A stretch of 21,179 nucleotides of DNA from Leucogyrophana mollusca. Lineage: Eukaryota > Basidiomycota > Agaricomycetes > Boletales. Location of the stretch: assembly GCA_021014945.1 (NCBI GenBank), contig MU266698.1, positions 1-21,179 of the forward strand, given 5' to 3'. Positions 1-8,069 of the stretch are shown in pieces. Below the pieces are notes generated by a model, which had not been told where the DNA came from, ran no database searches, and saw only the letters and a program-made list of their open reading frames with translations. Made by a program: the position numbers and the translations under genes. How positions within the stretch are numbered: position 1 is the first letter of the stretch; the number at the start of each line of letters is the position of its first letter.

Positions 1-94
1 GGATTCGCAAACACCGAGCGCTTTGGACAAGTCGGCACCCCACCCCACAAGATTCAAATTCAGCTACGGCAACAATCGGCATGGGGTCACTCAT
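1..94 (-). CDS. Possible 5' end of a minus-strand gene, NmrA-like N-terminus (partial)
   Basis: On the minus strand an ATG at 94-92 (A at -3) opens a frame that stays open to the window edge, 31 residues. It begins MSDPMPIVAVA and continues with GVGCRLVQSA. This resembles the start of NmrA/isoflavone-reductase-like Rossmann proteins, where a hydrophobic strand of the PIVAVA type is followed by a glycine-rich turn and a GVG-containing helix. The glycine-rich turn itself is not recognisable here (EFESC stands in its place), so this could be a diverged copy, a gene with an unseen intron, or chance. It would be divergent from the arrestin-like gene, with about 630 bp between the starts. Too little is visible to be sure. 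Confidence 0.27.
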   Translation of the reverse strand, partial: MSDPMPIVAVAEFESCGVGCRLVQSARCLRI

Positions 95-722
95 CGTGAC
101 TTTGGGTGACATTCACTGTTTTTAACGATCTCGACGAGTTCTTCATGGATGCTGAAGTTTCGACCTCGCAATTGATTGTGTAGCTAAAATACAGACGTTT
201 GAGGTGTAAATATTGTGCGGAAGTGAGTATTAACATGATTTGAGGCCAACTGCCGAATAGGCGGGGGTGCCGAGTACACAGTGAGGGATAGTACAACTTC
301 AACCCACGGGCGCTTTCCCGGGGCCCTTGACGGACGTGGCGTAACATATTCTACTTCTCAGCCCATCGAGGCAGGCCGGCACTGCATCAGAGAAACGTTG
401 CTTGCTCATGCTGCTTCTGTTGGCACGAACTTCACGATCATAACCCGAACCAATCCCGAACACATAATTTTGGAGAACAGGCTCATCTCCGGTAGCAAAA
501 AGGCTCAATATCCTCCCACGAAGGCTGCAACTCTTCCCGACAGGCAGAGAATCATGATCAGAGTTCCCAAGTTATTTCCAGCACCACAGTCTGTAGGTCT
601 CTGTGCAACTATCTGCAGATTGGCGCTCTACGCGGATGGTACATCAGTATCATGCGCAGCTTCCATCTTATCCACAGCCTCGTTGGAATCATTATGGCTG
701 AGAGTGTATAAAGGACCACCAT
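95..722. other. Intergenic stretch without a supported gene
   Basis: About 630 bp between the possible minus-strand start at 94 and the arrestin-like ATG at 723. The longest open frames (281-940 plus strand; 299-508 and 87-347 minus strand) show no recognisable motif, and the first runs out of frame into arrestin exons. Minus-strand frames give short protein-like pieces broken by stops. It may serve as a shared divergent promoter. Confidence 0.5.
707..714 (+). promoter_or_regulatory. TATA-like box just upstream of the arrestin-like gene
   Basis: TATAAAGG lies only 8 bp before the ATG at 723. A TATA box normally sets transcription about 30 bp or more downstream, which would put the transcript start after this ATG. 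Either the box is not used, or translation starts at the next in-frame ATG (741), which still keeps the conserved PKYLLPPHA segment. Confidence 0.35.
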
Positions 723-2738
723 ATGTCTACTCCCGGATCTATGCCCAAGTACTTACTGCCTCCACATGCGAACCTCGGGAAAAATTTACCAGTGTGGCTT
801 ACTCTTCCTGGCTGCCGCGGCGTTCGTCGTCGGCGATAGCAACGATTTCAATGCGGTCGATCCCCTCCCTGATTGTCGAGCTCAGTCATGGGTCAGAGCA
901 CCGGATATGGCCCCAGGCATTGTCCTTGAAGGGGACGTGAAAATTAGCCTTGACGGGAACTGTCCGGAAATCCGGAGTTACACCCTCGGATTACGATTCA
1001 AGGAGCGCATATTCATTAAAGTGCTGTGAGTGTTGCAAGTGTTTCGATTAGGGATGCTCCCTCACTTGTACTATTCGAGGACAGTCAGGAGGGAGCAGCG
1101 GTCCCTACCCGGCCAGAAGTCTCTTATATTTGGGACGTGAAGGATGACATATTTGACCCTCGCTCACATTGGGGGCTCAAGCCAAGTCACGACGCCAATA
1201 GTAGCGAATGGAAAGCTTATGAGGAAGCTGTCAGGAAAAAAGATATGTGGCTCGTTCATGAAGAGGAGACGATTACGTTCGAGACCAGATATCCTTTGGG
1301 GCTGCCGGAGAGTGGTACGTTTGATGGTCATCTGCGAGTCACCAGATGTGGTAACTGAGGTCATGACAAGACTCTGTGACGAAGGATTTCGTATCGAAGT
1401 TTGGCCTCCTGGTACCAGATACCAATTTTCCACCCGCTGTGGACCACCGCCGAAGCCCCGCTGGCATCGGAGGAGACGAAGTACGCCCTGATGCTCAATA
1501 CCCCTTCTATTTTAATCATATTCCACGTAGGTTGTTGAAGTTGAATCGATATATGAGTACTTCACAGAGATCCGTTTCACCACCGGGGCATCGAAGGAAA
1601 TCCCAGCTGGCATGACAGCATTCATCCCCGTCAGCTTCTCAGCTACCGGCGAAGCGGAGTCGAAAATGACTTTGCAGCTGGAATCAGAAGATACGAAACC
1701 GAAATTTTCAGAGGCCAACTATACTGCCGAAGTCACTACTCCGTCTGGCACATCGCTTCATCCAGGTATGTTCTCCGTGTCGGAATCCGCACCGAAGGTA
1801 CCTCCCGCTTACGCATCGGTCCTCGATCGTCAGGCACATCTCAAAATCTAAGCGTTGTTATCCATCGTTCGGGCTTTACCAACAGAACAGAGAGCGTTTC
1901 AAACGTGCAGCTCTACCATCGCTCTCGTCCTGTGCCGCAATTGATCGGCCTCGATCTTGATCGCAAGAGTCTCTCATATCGCACCATTTTGGAACCTCGT
2001 ATGCTAGCAACGACACTCGTATCTGGTCCCAATTCCATCGACAAGCTATTGATGCTGACCAGCAAGCTGTCAAAGGCATTCAACCAGCCCTCCAAAATCC
2101 TGCTCCCGAATGCAGAAGATGGTCATCTTCACAATACCTCATCAGAGCCAATCATCTTGCCCTTCTCCGTGGACATCGAAGCCCTCCCCGACTTCTCAAC
2201 TCGTTACCAGGAGCTGGGCCACCAATTCTGCGTGGCCATTACACTGCCCGAGCCATCAGAGGACCGTTCTACCCCCACTCATAGCTTTGACCAGCAACAA
2301 GAAAAATCCGTCGTTGACGATGCATATTACGACTGGGTTCCGTGGTCTAAAGTGATCGGTGATCCGTCAAGTCGAACCTTTCAAGGTTGCGCCAAGATAT
2401 CCATTTCACTCAAAGGTCCTCCCAGTTCATCCACGGCCACGCCAACACACTACCTTTCCACCGATGCTCGCACCCCGGTCTTCGTCGATCCTTCAGAAAT
2501 CCAGGACCTGCTGAAATTAACACGAGAGGAACGCAATATCCGAGCTCCTATTGTGACCCCAGTTGTGAAGGTGGTTTCCAAGGGGGAAGAGAAAATTCGC
2601 AGATATTTCTCCACTAACGATCTTAGATACCCGATCTACGTCGGGGAAACCTGGGTGAAGAAGGTGCTGGCGCATTTGCAGCGTGATTCGGGGAGGAAAG
2701 ATAACCACGAGGGCGCGTTAGTGCTACAAACCTCATGA
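723..2738 (+). CDS. Arrestin-like (N-terminal domain) protein, six exons
   Basis: Model: exons 723-821, 886-1025, 1085-1314, 1371-1480, 1531-1765, 1834-2738; introns of 64, 59, 56, 50 and 68 bp. The sum is 1719 bp, 572 residues, ending at TGA 2736-2738. All phases fit, and most introns carry CTNAY-like branch sites. The N-terminal half reads like the arrestin fold of fungal arrestin-like proteins: LEGDVKISL then a strand ending LGLRFKER (about residues 48-75), FGLLVPDTNFPP (about 166-178) and EIPAGMTAFIPV (about 214-226). The C-terminal 300 residues come from one long exon and show no other domain I recognise. Arrestin-like proteins in fungi usually act as cytosolic adaptors for membrane-protein ubiquitination and endocytosis; I see no clear PPxY motif, so that role is inference. 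Start may be 723 or 741. The arrestin assignment rests on pattern recognition. Confidence 0.72.
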
Positions 2739-3180
2739 GCTGAGACCAGCGCTGCATGTATCCACAAAGTGTTTTCTTTGAGAAAACGTGCGCCTTTGCT
2801 GTAGCGTTATCCTTCGCCAGAGGCGTGTGGAAAGCGTGTATGTGCTACCATCTATGTAGCAGACAAATTCAATGGGGGGGAAAAGGATCTGGTGCAGTCG
2901 AATGACATCGGTCACGGAAAGATAGGGTAGATCCACTGGTACCAACGGAAGAGCTCGAGGCACACCGGTCGTCCGGAAGCTTGATATCTCTCGAAGCCCG
3001 CGCGAACTTAAGCCAAACCATGACGCCGCTTGACGGAGTTGTGAGTACTAGTCCTGTAAGTGTCCTGTACTAGTGGATTCGGAAATCGAGGGCCTTGCAG
3101 GTTGTACATATTCGGTGATTCCGCCGCTCGCCCGGTCTCCCGAAATCCACATGGTATGATGACAGCCAAAATCTCTTGAC

Positions 3181-3206
3181 GTTACCAGCTGTTACCGGAT
3201 GTTACC
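3181..3206 (+). promoter_or_regulatory. Three GTTACC boxes at exact 10-bp spacing
   Basis: GTTACC occurs at 3181, 3191 and 3201. This is one box per DNA helical turn, about 90 bp upstream of the TATA-like box and 220 bp upstream of the ATG at 3422. Such phasing is what one expects of sites bound on the same face of DNA by a regulator. The binding factor is unknown; function is inferred only from spacing and position. Confidence 0.4.
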
Positions 3207-3294
3207 CCACAGAGCCCCGCAGGCACACAAGAGTTGACAAGAGTTCCGTGTCCCCCAAGTGCTCTTTGACAGCGGAATTGATGTGGATCATTCG

Positions 3295-3302
3295 ATATAT
3301 AA
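3295..3302 (+). promoter_or_regulatory. TATA-like box of the secreted-protein gene
   Basis: ATATATAA lies about 120 bp upstream of the ATG at 3422, a plausible distance for a TATA element plus a short 5' UTR. An out-of-frame ATG at 3408 precedes the main start and would overlap it as an upstream reading frame. Confidence 0.4.
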
Positions 3303-3421
3303 CCGCCCAAGCATGACAATAATGGTCCACGGACAACTGTTGACTCGCTATCCCTAATCTTCGTAGGTGTACTTTTGCTGAACACTTTCTGGCCAGCTCT
3401 GATATACATGGTGACAGCATT

Positions 3422-3888
3422 ATGCTTACACTACTGTACCAGTTTCTTGTCCTCCTCGTCGCCGCCGGTGTTGTCAGCGCCAGCTGTGCTTTCGACCACC
3501 GGGAAAAAGAATGGACACTTAACGTGTGGACGGAAGAAGGATGCAAAGGCCACATGTATCATTATCACAATACCACCATTGACGGCTGGTGCACACCATG
3601 CCAGCCATTCACCGGTGTCCCACACAATGGCATCGGTTCCCTGGTCTTTACCCCGCCGAAGGATACCAAGAAGGATCGGTATTACCTGAATATGTTCCAG
3701 AAACCCAAGTGCGACGTCTACAACAACAAGGGCGGGTACGGTATGTTACCCTTTGTCTTGTTACCTGCGACGCAATCTTAAACCGTCTGTTAGGTATCTT
3801 TAATATTAGGAAGGGAGCAAAGCCACATACGACCGTGAAAGAGAGGGACGCAGTGTCGTTCCAAGTTTGTAGAAACTTAATAGCTTGA
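3422..3888 (+). CDS. Small secreted cysteine-rich protein (six cysteines)
   Basis: Model: exons 3422-3740 and 3794-3888 with a 53-bp GTATGT...TTAG intron; 137 residues. Residues 1-20 form a classic signal peptide (hydrophobic core, VSA before the likely cut). The mature part has six cysteines at 22, 41, 57, 60, 97 and 132, including a WCTPC pair, and one N-glycosylation site (NTT, about 50-52). Without splicing the frame would stop at 3781 after 119 residues and lose the sixth cysteine, so splicing is favoured. Size, signal peptide and even cysteine count are those of fungal small secreted proteins. A beta/gamma-crystallin-like fold is possible from the early W-T-E-E-G-C-K segment, but this is a guess. 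The ATG at 3422 has A at -3. Function unknown; likely extracellular. Confidence 0.68.
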
Positions 3889-5100
3889 TCTTGAATATTG
3901 ATGTGGGCAAGGTAACACCCAACCGTGAATCGTCCGCAGCCCCTTCTATCTGTTTTCAAGCCATCCTTAGTCACCGCGGGCGGGATCGTAGTCTCCTTTT
4001 GCAGACCTTACTGACGGATGAGAGTTGCTTTGTTATTGTAGGGGGTTGACCGGATCGGAACGCCGTGTATACATGCGCTGTAGTTGCGAGGCAGCACTTA
4101 GCATTAATGACGCGAATGGATGACCCACTTGGCACCGATTATCGCTCATGGTGGAAAGAAATGAGATCACACTCGGCCAGGATAGCAAGCGGGTCGGGGC
4201 ACTGGGCGTAAAAACTTCCAGATAGCTCGTGTTCAATCGACGAGTACAATGGATGAGGCAGAGATGGGTGCGATTCAAGGTTCGGCTGAAGGTAGCATGC
4301 TTATACTCGGAGGGTCCGATGTTGTGTAGCGTGTAGTTTTTGTGTAAGTGGCTCGGTCGCAAGGTTCAAGTTGAAGGATTCTGCCAGAGGCTGGGTCTAC
4401 GTAAATCGTGTTTCGGAGGTTGGCGGAGTCTTGAACCTCGCTCCCAGGGACGTTGGTGGGTCTCAAGTCCCTAGTCGTCTTGTCCCTTTTCTAAGCATCT
4501 CGCCCGGGGAGTACGGATTCGATTCTGGGATATTCAGCTTCCCGATGTTCTTAAGAGTTGTTCGGATCACTCTTCCTCTCCAGCGCCCATTGAAACCAGG
4601 TACTTTACAGAATGCTATTTGCGAATTGATCATGAACAGTTTGCATCATTGTCAAAATGACGCGAACCTTGCTCTTATCGCACCGGTCGTCTGCAAATAT
4701 AATTCTGGTCGCCCAAATCAATCTCTATACACATGCTTTTTCACATCGATCTGTCACGTTGAGCATCCATTCCCGCTGGCAAGGCCCACCACGAAGCGAT
4801 ATGTGTAATCTCCAAGCCAATACTTGCGGCCTTCATTTTACTGCCGGGCGCGAGGTATTTTATTATCTTTCGCTCCTGCTGGGAACGCGAGCTCCTCGGC
4901 CATATTAATGCGCCGCATGGTGGTTCCAGGCTTGCAGTGCTTCCTCTGGCAGCCGAACTGGTGTAGATAAGACGCAGAAAATACTTATCCAGCTGTAGGC
5001 GCCCAGTTATCAGGCTATAAAGTATAGTGGGTCCATGCGCATCAACTCTCTTCCGTCCCGCCCCATTCGTAGGACGCTCGAGGATAAACACTTGGCCAAC
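3889..5100. other. Long intergenic region, no supported gene
   Basis: About 1.2 kb. The longest open frames (4371-4808 plus strand, 4033-4362 and 4741-5091 minus strand) overlap one another, lack recognisable motifs and show no supporting splice pattern. The right end carries the TATA element of the transporter gene. I found no tRNA-like cloverleaf and no transposon hallmarks. Confidence 0.5.
5016..5022 (+). promoter_or_regulatory. TATA box of the SLC35F-type gene
   Basis: TATAAAG lies about 80 bp before the chosen ATG at 5101. That spacing leaves room for a short 5' UTR. It also weighs against the in-frame ATG at 5035, which would sit almost at the expected transcript start. Confidence 0.5.
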
Positions 5101-7252
5101 ATGCCATCGGATAGGTCCATTGACATTGACCCTGACGCAAAGGAGCTCTCGCCTTCGCCCTCACCCTCCGAGTCGCTTAGTCCGGCCACACCTGTTCGAC
5201 CCCCAATCTCATTTGCCTCGCCATCTGCTTTTGCCCGCAGTATCTACGCGCGGTTCCTCAGTATATGGACGCGCTCGTTTGTTATCTCGCTTGTAGCAGG
5301 ACAGATTTTGAGCTTGTGTATAACATGCTCGAGTGTCACCACCACAGAGCTCGTTGACCGGAATTGGGTTCTGCCATCGACTCAATCGTTCTTCACGTGA
5401 GTCTCTGCGCCTCTTTGCTTCGTTTTACTTGCAGGTTTCTTCCTATCACCCGACTCTTGTTCAAGAGATACTTTGAGGTTGGGGAACTGATATGAGCGTT
5501 CTCCAGGTATCTGTCATTGTTTTCCGTGTACACGCCAGTTACGATATACAAATGTAAGCTTTAACTGTGCTCAGTTTGGACCTTGGCTATGCTCACTTAC
5601 TCCGGACTTCGTTACACAGACGGCTTCAAAGGCTGGGCAAAGCTCATCTTACGAGATGGATGGAAATGTGAGCCATTCACATTCAGTCTCCCGACCTCCC
5701 CTGACCTCTCACTCTCTTTTCTTCCTTCTTCACCCAAACCCTTTAGACTTCCTATTAGCAACATGTGACTTCGAGGCGAACTTCATGTCTGTTAAGGTAG
5801 GTTTCATCCCGACCGTTACTATGCATGTGCCTTGCGGCGGAGCGTTCGATGCCGCTTTGGTCACGGGCGCAGGGCTTAGCTCACCAGTGATATACAGGCC
5901 TACGGGTACACAGATCTTCTCTCGGCTATGCTTCTCGACGCGTATGTCTTCTTGGGCTCTATGATATGCGGCATGGCTCGTAAACTGAGGACGCAACCTA
6001 TCCCTACAGATGGGCAATTCCAGTATGCCTCTTTTCCTGCTGGGTCTACATGAAGACGAAATACCACTGGACACAGATATTTGTATGTCTTCCCCCACTG
6101 TTCTCTGTCCAGTTAACTCACCCTGTCTCACTTCTACATCGTTGCATCTGCTTCTCATTCTTTCTTGCATTATCATCTACTGTTGCCTCGCAGGGTGTCG
6201 TTGTTTGCATTGGTGGTCTTGGGATGTTAGTCGCGTCCGACTTCCTCACCGGCAAGAACGGACATGCGGCGAGCAAGGGTAAGGGTGATGCGTTCATGGT
6301 CGCCGCGGCTACGATCTATGGAGTTGGTAAGTGGTCACCGGGCCCATTCCTATAGACTACGGCATTTATATCCTGCACTGTACAACAATCTGACCTCACC
6401 ACTTTCTACCTTGATAGTCAACGCAACCGAAGAATTCTTCGTCCGGCATCGTCCGCTTTACGAGGTTTGTAACCTTCTTTCAGCCTCTCCTGCCTTTTGC
6501 GCACCAGCTCAAACTGCTGTAGGTCGTCGGCCAAGTTGGCATGTGGGGTATCATAGTGGCTGGCGCACAAACGTCCGCGCTCGAACACAAATTGTGGATG
6601 ACTGCAACTTGGGATGGTGCCACGAGTGAGCTTTACGTGTCTTAATGCACAAAGTATATATTCACCATCCATCTCCCTGTGCAGTTGGATTGCTTGTTGG
6701 GTATACAGCCGGTTAGTGGATTCCTTCCCGATGTCCGCTAAGACTGACGGTCTTTGTCCTCGCAGCAATGTTTACGCTATACTCCATCGCGCCAATCCTT
6801 TATCGCATTGCGTCGTCTTCCTACTTCAACATCGCTCTGCTTACGAGCGATTTTTATGGGCTCTTGTTCGGTGCGTAGTGGCTTCTTTTCGTGGGGATCA
6901 TCCTCCGTGCTGACTCTACTTCCTTAGGCCTTTTCCTCTTCGTACGTCTCCCTAGCATTGCCTTCACAAAGTGAAGACATTAACAAGACCACCTGTAACA
7001 GCACTACTCGCCGTTCTGGCTGTACTTCCCCGCGTTTGTGGTGGTTATGCTCGGGCTTGTAATTTACTTCTGGCATGCGACCCGTACGTATTCTCGTACA
7101 ATTCTAACATTTCAGCGGGTCTTACATTACCACTTACTTCAGCGGAAGAGCAAGGCGAGTCAGACGTGCGGACGCCTGCATACCTAAATGGCAAGGTTCG
7201 GGGTGGTGCTTGTCATCAGGAGACGGGGCCAGCGGTCCTTGGCGAGGTGTAA
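5101..7252 (+). CDS. SLC35F1/F2-like solute carrier (DMT superfamily), 14 exons
   Basis: Exons: 5101-5396, 5507-5553, 5620-5667, 5747-5796, 5898-5941, 6010-6082, 6194-6326, 6418-6464, 6523-6625, 6685-6711, 6766-6870, 6928-6941, 7002-7083, 7143-7252. Sum 1179 bp, 392 residues, all phases consistent. Residues 1-50 are a Ser/Pro-rich cytosolic tail; after that come about ten hydrophobic helices. Family landmarks are clear: FVISLVAGQILSLCITCSSV in helix 1, YTDLLSAMLLDAWAIP, VYMKTKYHWTQI, NATEEFFVR, and SSDFYGLLFGLFLF-like text near the end (here LLTSDFYGLLFG). Length is normal for the family. These are multi-pass membrane proteins of the drug/metabolite transporter superfamily; members have been linked to nucleotide-sugar or nucleobase-analogue transport, but the substrate here cannot be told. 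Two micro-exons (27 and 14 bp) are required to keep the conserved text. The start at 5101 is chosen over 5035 because of the TATA position. Confidence 0.93.
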
Positions 7253-8069
7253 AATGTGTAATTATTGAAAGCAGGGGTGTTTGTTCCTTTGGAATTGGAA
7301 ATGCTATCGTCTCCAACTTGCGCTATGCAAGATAATGGAAGCGTCGAGATTTTGCCCTGGATCATACATCAAGTACACCAGCAAACCACAACGTGTCAAT
7401 AGTAATGATAAATATGAACTTAAACAATCACGGCTTGCGTCGCTAATAAGTCAAGGCAAACTGGTCAGAAGACCAGATGTCAGAGTCGAGAGAGAATGGA
7501 TCGATGGTCAACAAGAGTGCCGGCGGCTCGTTTCTTATACTGAAAGTTCTTCTTCTTATTAGCGCCGCAGTGGCGCAAGGAAGGCGTTTATTTCTACAAG
7601 AGCAATGTGGGCGCACCGCACGTTGCTGTTCAGGATTGTATTGCCAAGAACCGCACGCGAAAGGACCAAGCATGCACACAAAGGCCCGCTGCCAGCCGCC
7701 GCCGTGGTCAGGGTGGGAAGTGCTGAGGCCTACAATGGGAACAAGCAGTGCCAAACAATAATTTAAGCTCCGCGATTATGTGTTTGTGCCTAATTTAGTA
7801 TGTGTTGTTTGTTTTTTTCTAAAAGGGTAACAAAGGACAATGGGGGTGGACGACAAAAGGGATCGGTTGTGCGAGGACACAATGACCCATTCCTCTATTG
7901 TTGCTCGTCAGTCTATTACCCTATTATCTGCCTACTTCAATGCCGCACTGGTTGTGATATATACCGTCCTTCATTCCTCGTTGCTCCCTTGTCTCTTGCA
8001 TGACTATCCACTCATAGTATTACCACTGACATTCATCCACTAAATCACTTGCATAGAACCAGGTCCACA
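7253..8069. other. Intergenic region with one speculative small ORF
   Basis: Between the transporter stop and the next ATG. Apart from the small Cys-rich frame at 7504-7761, listed separately, I see no gene. A TATATA sequence at about 7958-7963 lies 107 bp before the ATG at 8070 and may be its promoter element. Confidence 0.45.
7504..7761 (+). CDS. Speculative small secreted Cys-rich (knottin-like) ORF
   Basis: An 85-residue open frame. Residues 9-25 are strongly hydrophobic and end AAVAQG, like a signal peptide. They are followed by five cysteines in the pattern C-x5-CC-x4-C-x15-C, which resembles knottin or defensin-like spacing (CCSGLYC at about 41-47). The frame ends in 22 residues without cysteine, so a real gene might splice into another frame; an odd cysteine number is a weakness. 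All three forward frames are fairly open here, so chance is quite possible. No function is claimed. Confidence 0.27.
   Translation: MVNKSAGGSFLILKVLLLISAAVAQGRRLFLQEQCGRTARCCSGLYCQEPHAKGPSMHTKARCQPPPWSGWEVLRPTMGTSSAKQ

Larger units (their letters stand above)
2739..3421. other. Intergenic region upstream of the secreted-protein gene
   Basis: No gene supported. It holds a run of seven G at about 2874-2880, two ACTAGT palindromes about 20 bp apart (about 3047 and 3069) flanking a repeated TCCTGTA, the 10-bp-phased GTTACC array at 3181-3206 and a TATA-like box at 3295-3302. Short minus-strand frames here have no recognisable content. Confidence 0.5.

Noticed and set aside
281..940. 219-residue plus-strand open frame
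   Set aside because: It has no recognisable motif and runs out of frame across the first two exons of the arrestin-like gene.
1026..1051. 26-bp intron in the arrestin-like gene
   Set aside because: It also keeps frame but is too short to splice; the 59-bp intron 1026-1084 has the right phase and a CTCAC branch site.
3045..3074. Possible hairpin or insertion-site duplication at the two ACTAGT sequences
   Set aside because: The boxes are self-palindromic hexamers with a short repeated spacer; no element lies between them.
4371..4808. 145-residue plus-strand open frame between the secreted-protein and SLC35F genes
   Set aside because: No domain, signal peptide or splice support; overlapping frames on both strands are equally open.
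4741..5091. Minus-strand 116-residue frame
   Set aside because: It covers the promoter and TATA box of the transporter and has no recognisable content.
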